This document shows, piece after piece, positions 46,304-55,412 of a DNA stretch of 64,000 bases. The translations under genes and the position numbers were made by a program. This stretch comes from Peptoniphilus vaginalis (GTDB lineage: Bacteria > Bacillota > Clostridia > Tissierellales > Peptoniphilaceae). The notes beneath the pieces are model-generated. The model did not search any database. It was given only the letters and a program-made list of their open reading frames with translations, and was not told the origin of the DNA. Each line of letters opens with the position of its first letter. Within the stretch, counting starts at the first letter, position 1. Location: positions 62,001 through 126,000 of the forward strand of contig NZ_FXLP01000003.1 in assembly GCF_900176605.1 (NCBI RefSeq), written 5' to 3'.

Positions 46304-47683
46304 TTAAGATAATAATACTGCTCCGATTACACCACCGATTACTAGGAATACGTCAAATGCGATAAATGTAGGTACGCAAGTATCCCAAATGTGATCGTGT
46401 TGTCCGTCAGCGTTAAGACCAGATGTAGGTCCCATTGTTGAGTCAGATGCTGGTGATCCTGCATCTCCAAGAGCTGCTGCTATACCAATTAGAAGTATAA
46501 TAGCTGGTTTAGAGAAGCCTAATTGTTGAGCTAGTGGAACATAGATTGCTGCTACTACTGGAATAGTACCGAAAGATGTACCGATACCCATTGTAATAAC
46601 AAGACCAATTGCTAGCAATACAATTGAAGAAACTACAAGTGAAGCTCCTTCCATAATAGATGCTGTATCGTTAACTAGGTTAACTACTGCACCTGATGTG
46701 TTAAGAACGTTAGCATATCCACCTGCGATTAGCATAACGAATGCTATAAATGCCATTAGGTCAAGTCCACCGCTAACCATTTCATCTATTTCTTTCCATT
46801 TAATTGAACGAGTGATTAATAGGAAGATAATTCCGATTAATGCTGAGAATGGAAGGTTAGTTGTAATGATTTGAACAACAAGCATTGCTAGGGCTGCGAT
46901 CAAAGCTCCCCAAGCTTGTGCTGTCATGTGAACTTCTTTATCAAGAGAAATAACTCCTGGGATTTCAAGATCTTCATATTCTCTGTCTTTTCCGTAAAGA
47001 ACAAATACAACGAAGATTAAACCAATTAACATTGAGAATCCACCAATCCACATTACTTTTTGAGTATCTGCAACTGTTGTTGGCATACCTGCATCTGTCA
47101 TATTTGATGCAATAATGTTGTGGAAGATAAGTCCAAATCCTGCTGGGATTGTAATGTAAGGTGCCTTTAATCCGAAGCAAAGAGCTGATGCAACTGCACG
47201 TCTATCAATCTTTAACTTATTCATAAGTCCTAGTAGAGGTGGAATTAGAATAGGAATAAAGGAAATGTGAACTGGTAAAAGGTTTTGTGAGAAAATTGAA
47301 ATAAATGCTATAAGGAAAATCAAATAGAATTTATTATTTCCTACAACTTTAGAAAGCTTTTGAGCTAGTATAGTTATAAGTCCTGATTTACCAATTGAAT
47401 AAGCGAACATACCAATTAGGATATAAGCAAGAGCTGTCTCTGCCATTGTTCCCATACCGCCAATTATTGTACCAATAATTGGATCGCCTTCAGTTCCAAA
47501 TCCTGGTAGCTTTCCAATTGTATTTGCTTGCCAAGAATCTGCATCAAATACGTATAGTGGCATGCCTGCAGTTAATCCTGCAACAACACCTGCTACTAAC
47601 AGTGAAAGTAGTACGTTAAGTTTTAACATACATAATACTACAAGTAGTAATACTGATACTACTACGGGGTTAAATAACAACAT
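46304..47683 (-). CDS. YuiF/NhaC-superfamily transporter, probable histidine importer
   Basis: The 459-residue protein has about 11-12 membrane helices. Motifs such as SIFSQNLLPVHISFIPILIPPLL near 130-155 and AALGDAGSPASDSTMGPTSGLNADGQHDHIWDTC near 400-435 place it in the Na+/H+-antiporter-like family whose Bacillus member YuiF is a predicted amino-acid (histidine) permease. Its place beside hutI and hutU, and a promoter motif shared with hutH, support histidine import. Family membership is from sequence; the substrate is inferred. Confidence 0.82.
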   Translation of the reverse strand: MLLFNPVVVSVLLLVVLCMLKLNVLLSLLVAGVVAGLTAGMPLYVFDADSWQANTIGKLPGFGTEGDPIIGTIIGGMGTMAETALAYILIGMFAYSIGKSGLITILAQKLSKVVGNNKFYLIFLIAFISIFSQNLLPVHISFIPILIPPLLGLMNKLKIDRRAVASALCFGLKAPYITIPAGFGLIFHNIIASNMTDAGMPTTVADTQKVMWIGGFSMLIGLIFVVFVLYGKDREYEDLEIPGVISLDKEVHMTAQAWGALIAALAMLVVQIITTNLPFSALIGIIFLLITRSIKWKEIDEMVSGGLDLMAFIAFVMLIAGGYANVLNTSGAVVNLVNDTASIMEGASLVVSSIVLLAIGLVITMGIGTSFGTIPVVAAIYVPLAQQLGFSKPAIILLIGIAAALGDAGSPASDSTMGPTSGLNADGQHDHIWDTCVPTFIAFDVFLVIGGVIGAVLLS

Positions 47684-47697
47684 ATTATTCCTCCTTT

Positions 47698-47741
47698 GAA
47701 AATGTTTTCTTTATTTTCTCACACTCTTATGTTTTTGTCAA
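47698..47741 (-). promoter_or_regulatory. Promoter and candidate operator of the YuiF-like transporter
   Basis: On the minus strand, consensus TTGACA (47736-47741), a 17-bp spacer and GAAAAT (47713-47718). Directly downstream is the palindrome GAAAATGTTTTC (47698-47709); AAATGTTTTCT within it is identical to the sequence at the hutH start site. The 47742-47960 gap is AT-rich with nothing else recognised. Confidence 0.65.
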
Positions 47742-47960
47742 TAATACAATTCTGCATTTAACTAAATAATACAATCTACTACTTAAAGTGTTGTATTAAC
47801 TTATTAAAGTAAACCTTGTTTCGTTCTCTTAATTTCCTTGATTTTTAAAGCTTTTTTTGGTACTTTATTTTTTTAATTTTCTTCATAAACTACAAAAATG
47901 TTTTATTATCAAGATTATTGTATTTTTTATTTTTTTCAATAAACAATATGTTTTCATAAA

Positions 47961-47990
47961 AAAACAAAGGGACCAAAGCCCCTTTGTTTT
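47961..47990 (-). terminator. Terminator of hutI
   Basis: AAAACAAAGGG and CCCTTTGTTTT pair fully around an 8-nt loop, followed on the minus strand by T. Confidence 0.88.
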
Positions 47991-48016
47991 AAATCCTATA
48001 TTGTTTTCCCGATTAA

Positions 48017-49282
48017 TTATTTTACTAACTTTCTATCTTCAACAACTAGCTCTCCGTCAATATAAACTTGCTTACAGAGGTTTGTTGCGAAGAAGTAAAG
48101 TGTATAGTCAATGCTGTGTGCATCGAAGATTGTAATGTTTGCCCTCTTGCCCTTGTCAAAGGATCCAATAGTTTTTGCCCTATCAACTGAGTAAGCAGCG
48201 TTAATAGTTACTGCGTTGTAAACTTCAATTGGTGTAAGTTTCATTTCTAGGCAGCCAAGTTGCATAATGAACTGAAGGTTTGCTGTTGGACATGATCCTG
48301 GGTTGGAGTCTGTACAAAGTGTAATTGCCATTCCCTTGTCAAGCATTCTTCTTGCTGGAGCATAAGTGTCTAACATAAGTGAAAAAGTTGTTCCTGGAAG
48401 AAGGTTACCAATTACATTTGCCTTTGAAAGAGTTTCAATTTCTTTATCATCAACTACCATTAAGTGTTCTGCAGAAACTGCCCCAACCTTAGCAGCAACA
48501 TCTACTCCACCAACATTTTCAATTTCATCAGAGTGAATTCTTAATTTAAAGCCATGTTTCTTTGCAGCTTCTAGAATTCTGTCAGATTGCTCTGCTGTGA
48601 ATACTCCCTTTTCACAGAATACGTCACAGAATTCTGCAAGATTTCTCTTTGCAACTTCTGGCATCATGTCGATTACAATGTCAACATATTCGTCTGGGTT
48701 ATCCTTGTACTTTTCGTGAATAACGTGAGCTGCCATAAAGGTTGTAATCAATTCTATTGGGAAATCTTCATTTAATTTTTTAAGAACTTCAAGTTCCTTT
48801 AATTCTGTTTCAAGAGTGATTCCGTAACCACTTTTTGCTTCAACAGAAGTTACACCATGAACTAGCATGTGTTCAAGAAGGTCTCTTGTTTTATCATAAA
48901 GTTCATCAAAGCTTGCTGAATTTGTTGCCTTTAGTGTAGAAAGAATTCCTCCACCTGCTTCAAGAATTTCAAGATATTCCATTCCATTAAGCTTCATGGC
49001 AAATTCATTTTCACGGCTTCCACCATATACAAGGTGAGTGTGGGCATCAATAAGACCTGGAGTTGCAGTCTTGCCTGTAAGATCAACTATTTCAGTCTTG
49101 TCATCTTTTAATTTTTCGTAGCCATTACCTTCGCCAACTTCTAATATTTTGCCATCCTTAATAGCAATATAAGCATTTTTTAAGATGTCAGCTTGGTTCA
49201 TTTCTTCTCCCCTAAGTGGTCTACCAATGTCCCTTGGTGAGAAAACCTGTTCAAGATTAACTAATATTTTATCCGCTTTCAT
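48017..49282 (-). CDS. hutI: Imidazolonepropionase
   Basis: HutI hydrolyses 4-imidazolone-5-propionate to N-formimino-glutamate, the third step of histidine breakdown. The 421-residue amidohydrolase has the metal motif [20 protein letters not shown] (about 75-94), AHVIHEKYK near 190, [14 protein letters not shown] near 240, and [15 protein letters not shown] near 318. Length is normal. It is a single-gene unit facing away from hutU. Confidence 0.96.
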   Translation of the reverse strand: MKADKILVNLEQVFSPRDIGRPLRGEEMNQADILKNAYIAIKDGKILEVGEGNGYEKLKDDKTEIVDLTGKTATPGLIDAHTHLVYGGSRENEFAMKLNGMEYLEILEAGGGILSTLKATNSASFDELYDKTRDLLEHMLVHGVTSVEAKSGYGITLETELKELEVLKKLNEDFPIELITTFMAAHVIHEKYKDNPDEYVDIVIDMMPEVAKRNLAEFCDVFCEKGVFTAEQSDRILEAAKKHGFKLRIHSDEIENVGGVDVAAKVGAVSAEHLMVVDDKEIETLSKANVIGNLLPGTTFSLMLDTYAPARRMLDKGMAITLCTDSNPGSCPTANLQFIMQLGCLEMKLTPIEVYNAVTINAAYSVDRAKTIGSFDKGKRANITIFDAHSIDYTLYFFATNLCKQVYIDGELVVEDRKLVK

Positions 49283-49317
49283 AAATTCCTCCTTTTTCTG
49301 TCAATATATTAACACAA

Positions 49318-49323
49318 ATTATA
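49318..49323 (-). promoter_or_regulatory. Tentative -10 of the hutI promoter
   Basis: TATAAT on the minus strand lies about 35 nt before the hutI start, with no convincing -35. A strong ribosome site, AAGGAGG, precedes the ATG. Confidence 0.4.
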
Positions 49324-49495
49324 TACCCAATAAATATGAAAATATTTTTATTTAGATTCTTAAAAAGTTTCTATGTTTTTTTGAGTTGGCTTTTTTAGTT
49401 TGTTCTATAGAAATTTTCAGAATAAAATTTTAAGAAAAACTTTTCTTCGCAATAAAAATCTATTTCTTATTTTTTCTAACTCAACAGGTATTTAC

Positions 49496-49567
49496 GACTT
49501 TATAAATTTTTACAACTTTATAAATTTTTACGGCTTTATAAATTTTTGCGACTCAAGAATTATTTGC
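49496..49567. repeat. 18-bp tandem repeat (three good units, one degenerate)
   Basis: Units start at 49496, 49514, 49532 and 49550. The core is (G/A)(A/G)CTTTATAAATTTTTAC; the fourth unit has diverged. The reverse complement of GACTTTATAAA is TTTATAAAGTC, the core of the 36-bp repeat at 46030. It lies in the hutI-hutU divergent gap, outside both promoters. The remaining 49324-49769 sequence is AT-rich with no gene. Confidence 0.8.
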
Positions 49568-49769
49568 AAGTCCATAAAATTGTATTTAAATCATTAAACT
49601 TTTTATCGTTTATCTTTCAAACTCCTTCTCCAGGTTTGAAAACGATTCATTTTTTCAATTTATCACGGTGAATTAATCACATATTTTAAGGAAAAGTGTC
49701 CTTTACATACTAGTTTTAAAGACAATTCAAGAAATTCATTTGTTTTTTTGATATATTTTTAATTTTTTA

Positions 49770-49819
49770 GGAAATTAATTTCCCTTTGTGTTTACATTTC
49801 AAAAATTTTAATTTATAAT
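49770..49819 (+). promoter_or_regulatory. hutU promoter with upstream palindrome
   Basis: TTTACA (49791-49796), a 17-bp spacer and TATAAT (49814-49819) form a good promoter. The perfect 14-bp palindrome GGAAATTAATTTCC (49770-49783) ends 7 bp before the -35 and could be an activator or repressor site. Confidence 0.7.
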
Positions 49820-49844
49820 GTCAATTAAATGGAGGTTGATAAAA

Positions 49845-51872
49845 GTGATAAATAATCATAACGCAGAAGTTCAAAAGATAATGAAGGTAGAAATTTCAAA
49901 CCTTCCAGAAAAAAAATCTTTTGAACAAGGAATTAGAAGAGCTCCTGATAGAGGATTTAGACTTTCAAAGGATCAAACTAAGATTGCTCTTAGAAATGCT
50001 CTAAGATATATCCCAGAAAAATATCATGAAGAACTAATTCCTGAATTTTTAGAAGAACTTACTACTAGAGGAAGAATCTACGGATACAGATTCAGACCTG
50101 AAGGAAGAATTTACGGTAAACCAATTGACGAATACAAGGGAAATTGTTTAGCTGGTAAAGCTTTCCAAGTAATGATCGACAACAACTTAGATTTTGATGT
50201 TGCTTTATATCCATACGAACTTGTAACTTATGGAGAAACTGGTTCAGTTTGTCATGACTGGATGCAATACAACCTAATTAAACAATATCTTCAAATCATG
50301 CACGATGACGAAACTCTTGTTATGGCTTCAGGTCACCCACTTGGACTATTTAAATCAAGAAAGAACTCTCCAAGAGTTATAATCACTAACGGTCTTATGA
50401 TCGGTGAATATGACAACCTTGAAGACTGGGAAGTTGCTGAAGAAATGGGCGTTACTAACTACGGTCAAATGACTGCTGGTGGTTGGATGTACATTGGACC
50501 ACAAGGTATCGTTCACGGAACTTACAACACAATCCTTAACGCTGGTAGATTAAAACTTGGTCTTGGAAATGAAGACAACCTAGCTGGTAAATTATTCGTT
50601 TCTTCTGGACTTGGTGGAATGTCTGGTGCTCAAGGTAAGGCTGGAGATATCGCTGGTGCTGTTTCTATCATCGCTGAAGTTGACATTTCAAGAATCGAAA
50701 CTAGACTTGAACAAGGCTGGATTAAGAAACTTGCTGAAAGCCCTGAAGAAGCTGTTAAGCTTGCTACAGATGCTCTTGCAAAGAAAGAAGCTCTTTCTAT
50801 TGCCTTCCACGGTAACATCGTAGACCTTCTTGAATATATGGAAAAAGAAAATGTTCATATTGACCTACTTTCTGACCAAACTTCTTGCCACAACGTTTAC
50901 AATGGCGGATACTGTCCAGTAGGAATCACTTTCGAAGAAAGAACTGAACTATTAAGAACTGATAAAAAGAAATTCCACGAACTTGCTGATAAAACTCTTA
51001 GAAGACACTTTGAAGTTATTAAGAAGCTTACTGAAAAGGGAACTTACTTCTTCGACTACGGTAACTCTTTCTTAAAGGCTGTATATGATGCAGGCGTTAA
51101 AGAAATTTCTAAGAACGGTAAAGACGATAAAGACGGATTCATTTGGCCTTCTTACGTTGAAGACATCATGGGACCACTTCTATTTGATTATGGATATGGA
51201 CCATTTAGATGGGTTTGCCTAAGCGGTAAACACGAAGACTTAGTTGCTACTGACCACGCAGCTATGGAATGTATCGACCCTAACAGAAGATACCAAGACC
51301 GTGACAACTACAACTGGATTAGAGACGCTGAAAAGAACCAATTAGTTGTTGGTACTCAAGCTAGAATTCTTTACCAAGATGCTAAGGGTAGAGTTGCAAT
51401 AGCTCATAAGTTTAACGAACTTGTTAGAGAAGGAAAAATTGGTCCTGTTATGATGGGACGTGACCACCACGACGTATCTGGTACAGACTCACCATTTAGA
51501 GAAACATCTAACATTAAAGATGGTTCTAACGTAACAGCTGACATGGCTACACAATGTTTCGCAGGAAACTGTGCTAGAGGTATGTCACTAGTTGCTCTTC
51601 ACAATGGTGGTGGAGTTGGTATTGGTAAATCAATTAACGGTGGATTCGGTCTAGTTCTTGACGGATCTGAAATGGTTGACGAAATCATCGATCTTTCACT
51701 TACTTGGGACGTTATGAGTGGTGTTGCTAGACGTAACTGGGCTAGAAATGAACATGCAATTGAAGTATCAAAAGAATTTAACCAAGATAACGAATTTGGA
51801 CACATCACACTTCCTTACTTTGTTAAGGACGAATTAATTGATAAGGCTGTTAATTCACTAAATCTTGACTAA
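49845..51872 (+). CDS. hutU: Urocanate hydratase
   Basis: HutU converts urocanate to 4-imidazolone-5-propionate with tightly bound NAD+. The 675-residue protein has the family core: TAGGWMYIGPQGIVHGTYNT near 213, LFVSSGLGGMSGAQGKAGDIAG near 252, and SDQTSCHNVYNGGYCPVG with the conserved Cys near 350. The frame is open from an ATG at 49818, but that ATG overlaps the -10. The GTG at 49845, 9 nt after GGAGG, is the correct start. Codon use is richer in C-ending codons (AAC, TAC, GAC) than in neighbouring genes, suggesting high expression. Confidence 0.96.
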   Translation: MINNHNAEVQKIMKVEISNLPEKKSFEQGIRRAPDRGFRLSKDQTKIALRNALRYIPEKYHEELIPEFLEELTTRGRIYGYRFRPEGRIYGKPIDEYKGNCLAGKAFQVMIDNNLDFDVALYPYELVTYGETGSVCHDWMQYNLIKQYLQIMHDDETLVMASGHPLGLFKSRKNSPRVIITNGLMIGEYDNLEDWEVAEEMGVTNYGQMTAGGWMYIGPQGIVHGTYNTILNAGRLKLGLGNEDNLAGKLFVSSGLGGMSGAQGKAGDIAGAVSIIAEVDISRIETRLEQGWIKKLAESPEEAVKLATDALAKKEALSIAFHGNIVDLLEYMEKENVHIDLLSDQTSCHNVYNGGYCPVGITFEERTELLRTDKKKFHELADKTLRRHFEVIKKLTEKGTYFFDYGNSFLKAVYDAGVKEISKNGKDDKDGFIWPSYVEDIMGPLLFDYGYGPFRWVCLSGKHEDLVATDHAAMECIDPNRRYQDRDNYNWIRDAEKNQLVVGTQARILYQDAKGRVAIAHKFNELVREGKIGPVMMGRDHHDVSGTDSPFRETSNIKDGSNVTADMATQCFAGNCARGMSLVALHNGGGVGIGKSINGGFGLVLDGSEMVDEIIDLSLTWDVMSGVARRNWARNEHAIEVSKEFNQDNEFGHITLPYFVKDELIDKAVNSLNLD

Positions 51873-51886
51873 TATCAAAATATCTT

Positions 51887-51920
51887 AAACCCCGCAGGAC
51901 TCTGTGGGGTTTTGTTTTTT
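51887..51920 (+). terminator. Terminator of hutU
   Basis: AAACCCCGCAG pairs with CTGTGGGGTTT around GACT, followed by TGTTTTTTT. Confidence 0.9.
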
Positions 51921-51986
51921 TATTGTAAAAGCCTTTATAAACTTATAAAATCAACTTAAGATATAGTTTTAGTTAAAGGAGGAGTC

Positions 51987-52475
51987 ATGAAAAATTATTA
52001 TTTTAAAGAAAATCTTTTTAAGATCACAGACCACTACCCCATCCTCGATGATGATGGCAGAGAAGTTTATTATGTAGACCAAGATTTTACATTCATTGGT
52101 TATGATGTGAAAATTTCTGATATGAAGGGCAAGGAAATTTTAAAAATTGAAAAAGAAGTCTTCTCCTTCCTCCAAAAGTTTAATGTAAATTTCTCTGACG
52201 GGAAGTTTATGAGGGTCGAATCGAAAATCAGCTTCTTAGTTAGGAGGATTGGGATTGATTATGATGGCGAGTCCCTACGTTTAGAAGGGCAATTCCAAGA
52301 TTTAAATTTTGAAATCTATAAGGGAGATAAGGTAATTGGCGAAATCGAAAAAACCTTTTTTGCCTTGACTGATACCTATAAGCTCACAGTTTATGATGAA
52401 GAATACACTGAAGCCCTACTTGCTCTCACCCTTTGCGTAAATAATATTAAGGACACAGCGGAAAGAAATAATTAA
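51987..52475 (+). CDS. LURP-one-related / YxjI-like protein
   Basis: The 162-residue, beta-strand-rich protein has no membrane segment. The pattern YYFKENLFKITDHYPILDDDGREVYYVDQD, then EILKIEKEVFSFLQKFNV and GDKVIGEIEKTFFALTDTYKL is the LURP-one/Tubby-like barrel (YxjI family). The bacterial function is not established. It starts 14 nt after AAAGGAGG and is a single-gene unit between hutU and the thiamine locus. Confidence 0.82.
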   Translation: MKNYYFKENLFKITDHYPILDDDGREVYYVDQDFTFIGYDVKISDMKGKEILKIEKEVFSFLQKFNVNFSDGKFMRVESKISFLVRRIGIDYDGESLRLEGQFQDLNFEIYKGDKVIGEIEKTFFALTDTYKLTVYDEEYTEALLALTLCVNNIKDTAERNN

Positions 52476-52488
52476 AATTTTGCAAAGA

Positions 52489-52525
52489 AAAACATCTGTA
52501 AGAATTTATCCCACAGATGTTTTCT
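52489..52525. terminator. Bidirectional terminator between the LURP-one and thiamine genes
   Basis: AAAACATCTGT and ACAGATGTTTT pair around a 13-nt loop with T on one side and A on the other, so it can serve the two converging genes. Confidence 0.85.
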
Positions 52526-52536
52526 TGTATAGGCAT

Positions 52537-53934
52537 TTAATTATTTAACTTGTTTATTATTTCCCTGACATTTTTCTCTACTTCATTCTCATCAAGTGAA
52601 AAAATTCCACTAGACATACATAGGCCAGGTATCTCTACCCCCTTAAACAAGTCTAGGTTCTCCAAATTTATACCACCTATTGGGAAGGCTGGTATTAAAA
52701 TGCTATCTCTTATTTCCTCGTAAGTCTCCAAGCTAATCATTGATGCATCTCTTTTAGTTTCCGTTTCAAAAAAAGCTCCGGAACCAAGGTAGGATGCTCC
52801 CATATTCTCTGCTTCAATTGCAAGCTCAGGAGTTTTTGCAGTTGCTCCAATTATTGGGTCTCTACCCAAAATTCTTCTTGCAAGAGAAATCTCTTCATCA
52901 TCTTGTCCCAGGTGAAGGGATGTCTTATATTCTTTTGCAAGTTTTAAGTTATCGTTTAAGATGAAGAGACAATCTTCTTCAATTTCCTTTTTTATCTTTA
53001 AAATTTTTTCTCCAAGCAAAGCTTCATCTGATATCTTGTCCCTTAGCTGGTAAATTTTCATCCCAGCTCTTGTGGCATTTTTTATTTTCATCAAATCATT
53101 ACCATCAGAAATTCCATATAAACTTGGCTTTTTAAATTTATAGCTTGGCGATAAAATTTCAATTTCTCCACTTATTTCCTCAAGCTTTTGAACTTTACTT
53201 ATTATGTCTTGAGCCTTTATACTTCCATCAGCTATTACTTCTCTTGCAAGCTGTCTTAAAAATATTGCCGAAATGGCACAAGCCTTTAGGTTTGACATAG
53301 GTGTCGCCAAGAGTGAGCCTATCATTGCTGATTCCATATCCCCAAGCCCACTTATTTTTCTAAAATCATCATGACCACCAGGTATAGAAATAAGCATGTG
53401 AGAGTTAGCAATTACTTCATACTTGCCACTTACAACTACAGTTGCTCCAGTTTTTTCATTCAGTCTTAGCGCAAGTTCTATAAAGTCCTCTTCCGATAAA
53501 TTTTTATCTCTTGAATCTATACCAGCGAAGGCTTGACCCCCAGCTAAATAATTTATTTCATTAAAATTTCCCCTAATGACATTGAACTTAAAATTATCAA
53601 GAAGATATTTTGCTAAGTTTCTTCTTATCTTGCTAGAAGCAACACCAACAGGATCAAGAACAGTGGGGATATTATTTTCTTTTGCTGTTTTTCCTGCAAT
53701 TTTAATTGCTTCAATTTTATCTTCATTTAACATTCCCATATTTAAAACTAGGGCTAAAGATTTTTTTGTGATTTCAGATACTTCTTTTGAATACTCTGCC
53801 ATCATTGGACTCGCACCTATGGATAGGACAAAGTCAGCTACCCTTCCCCTGGTAACTCCATTGGAAATAATATGTATCAAGGGAGCCTTGTCCCTTAGTT
53901 TTTTTAAATTGCATTTAATTTTCATCTTTATCAC
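52537..53934 (-). CDS. Fused hydroxyethylthiazole kinase and thiamine-phosphate synthase (ThiM-ThiE)
   Basis: This 465-residue fusion covers two steps of thiamine salvage. Residues 1 to about 265 are ThiM: PLIHIISNGVTRGRVADFVLSIGASPMMAEY, VLDPVGVASSKIRRN and the ATP-site SGLGDMESAMIGSLLA. Residues about 270-465 are ThiE: LYGISDGNDL, LRDKISDEALLGEKI, and ASYLGSGAFFETETKRDA, then PAFPIGGINLENLD. ThiM uses VTRGRVADFVLSIGA where most have VTNDVVANGLLALGA, so its active-site edge is divergent. The start overlaps thiD by 20 bp; Met4 at 53925 is an alternative. Confidence 0.92.
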   Translation of the reverse strand: MIKMKIKCNLKKLRDKAPLIHIISNGVTRGRVADFVLSIGASPMMAEYSKEVSEITKKSLALVLNMGMLNEDKIEAIKIAGKTAKENNIPTVLDPVGVASSKIRRNLAKYLLDNFKFNVIRGNFNEINYLAGGQAFAGIDSRDKNLSEEDFIELALRLNEKTGATVVVSGKYEVIANSHMLISIPGGHDDFRKISGLGDMESAMIGSLLATPMSNLKACAISAIFLRQLAREVIADGSIKAQDIISKVQKLEEISGEIEILSPSYKFKKPSLYGISDGNDLMKIKNATRAGMKIYQLRDKISDEALLGEKILKIKKEIEEDCLFILNDNLKLAKEYKTSLHLGQDDEEISLARRILGRDPIIGATAKTPELAIEAENMGASYLGSGAFFETETKRDASMISLETYEEIRDSILIPAFPIGGINLENLDLFKGVEIPGLCMSSGIFSLDENEVEKNVREIINKLNN

Positions 53935-54721
53935 TCAAATTATAAAAATGATACAAGGGACCTCTGCCCCTTCCTATATCCAAGCCAAAGGCTATTGCTC
54001 CACTTAAATATTTTTTCGCAGACCTAACTGCATGGAGAAGATCTTTTTCCGTGCTGAGCTCACACGCCAAGGCACTGGAAAGAGTGCAACCTGTCCCATG
54101 TGTGTTTTTATTTTCAATATTCTTTCCCTCTATGAGAAAGATGCCAGCTTCATGGCAAAGAAGATCATCCTTTGACCCCTTAAGATGTCCACCCTTGATT
54201 AAGAAGGCTGTCCCATATTTTTCAAATAAAAATTTGCCAGCTTCTTTCATATCATCAATATTTTCAATTTCTTTTCCATAAATAATTCCAGCTTCAATAA
54301 GATTTGGAGTTATTAAGGTAACTTTATCAAAAAGAACTTCCTTCATCTTCTCTACAGTATCATCAGGCACAAGGGTAAAGCCACTTGTGGATGTAATAAC
54401 TGGATCTAAAACAAGGGGGACACCCTTCAAATATTTATCAATTACTTCGCCTATAACTTCTACCTGACCTGGGCTTGCAATCATTCCGATTTTTACAGCG
54501 TCAGGAAGGATGTCATCACAAATAGATTCAAGTTGCTCCCTAAGTATTCCTTCATCAAGACTTAGTGAAGCCTGAACTCCCAAGGTATTTTGAGCAGTTA
54601 TGGCTGTAATCGCACTCATCCCATAATACTTGTAGGCACTTATAGTTTTTAAGTCTGCTTGTATTCCTGCACCACCACTGGAGTCAGATCCAGCTATTGT
54701 AAGAATTTTTTTTATTTCCAT
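53915..54721 (-). CDS. thiD: Hydroxymethylpyrimidine (phosphate) kinase ThiD
   Basis: ThiD phosphorylates HMP and HMP-P to give the pyrimidine half of thiamine. The 268-residue ribokinase-like enzyme has TIAGSDSSGGAGIQADLKT near 8-26, DPVITSTSGFTL near 105 and NTHGTGCTLSSALACELS near 210, the ATP and anion-hole region. It is 10 bp after thiW and overlaps the thiM-thiE fusion. Confidence 0.96.
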   Translation of the reverse strand: MEIKKILTIAGSDSSGGAGIQADLKTISAYKYYGMSAITAITAQNTLGVQASLSLDEGILREQLESICDDILPDAVKIGMIASPGQVEVIGEVIDKYLKGVPLVLDPVITSTSGFTLVPDDTVEKMKEVLFDKVTLITPNLIEAGIIYGKEIENIDDMKEAGKFLFEKYGTAFLIKGGHLKGSKDDLLCHEAGIFLIEGKNIENKNTHGTGCTLSSALACELSTEKDLLHAVRSAKKYLSGAIAFGLDIGRGRGPLYHFYNLSDKDEN

Positions 54722-54731
54722 TTCTACTCCC

Positions 54732-55226
54732 TTATAAGTTGAAATACTTATTAAGCCCTGTGTTTTTAATACTTAAAATAATTATTATGGCAATTATTGA
54801 TCCACCAAGTGTACTTACAGAAAAAGGAATAATCATACCAAATAATGCCATTTCTTTTCCTAACACAAATTTGGCAATAGGATAAGCTAAAAGTGCACCA
54901 ATAAGGCCTGTACCAATTACTTCACCCAAAAAGGCAAGAGAAAGTTTCCTTGTCTTGTAAAATAAAATTCCTGCAAAAAATGCGCCAATCATTGAACCTG
55001 GAAATGCCATTAAGGATCCTGTTCCAGACATATTCCTAATAAGTGAAATACAAAAGGCAACTAGGACTGAGTAAAGGGGTCCCAATAGGACAGCTGATAA
55101 AACATTAACCATGTGTTGAACTGGATAACACTTGGCAAGACCTACAGGTATATTTACAAAGGAAAAAACAACTCCAAGGGCAACAAAAAAAGCTGCCACT
55201 GTTAACTTCTTAGTATTTGATTTCAT
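54732..55226 (-). CDS. thiW: ThiW, predicted thiazole transporter component (ECF S-type)
   Basis: The 164-residue protein has about five or six membrane helices. The N-terminal TVAAFFVALGVVFSFVNIPVG and KCYPVQHMVNVLSAVLLGP followed by GTGSLMAFPGSMIGAFFAG match the ThiW family, predicted to import the thiazole moiety with a shared ECF energising module. It is directly controlled by a TPP riboswitch and heads the thiW-thiD-thiME operon. That operon can use imported thiazole, since no thiG or thiH appears here. Confidence 0.9.
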   Translation of the reverse strand: MKSNTKKLTVAAFFVALGVVFSFVNIPVGLAKCYPVQHMVNVLSAVLLGPLYSVLVAFCISLIRNMSGTGSLMAFPGSMIGAFFAGILFYKTRKLSLAFLGEVIGTGLIGALLAYPIAKFVLGKEMALFGMIIPFSVSTLGGSIIAIIIILSIKNTGLNKYFNL

Positions 55227-55244
55227 ATTAACCTCCCGAGAAAT

Positions 55245-55338
55245 GTTGACAGAGCAGCTAAAGTCCTTATATCCCTACGTTGGCATTATCCAAATCAGGT
55301 AACGGTCGAAATTAACAATTTCCTCTCAGCCTGTCAAC
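55245..55338 (-). ncRNA. TPP riboswitch before thiW
   Basis: On the minus strand, GTTGACAG and CTGTCAAC (55331-55338 and 55245-55252) form the closing stem. Between them are the conserved GCTGAGAGG and CCTGATTTGGATAATGCCAACGTAGGGA elements of the TPP (thi-box) aptamer. The 3' arm ends near the ribosome site AGG of thiW, so control may be translational. Confidence 0.93.
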
Positions 55339-55412
55339 AAGCTCCCTATTTTTATTTTTTTATTCTAATTAAATTTTTTACGCTAGCAATTCTTTGATAC
55401 CATATTAGTGAA

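Noticed and set aside
49637-49649. cre-like CcpA site (TGAAAACGATTCA)
   Set aside because: It is one base short of the consensus spacing and the second half does not match well; position far from the hutU start.
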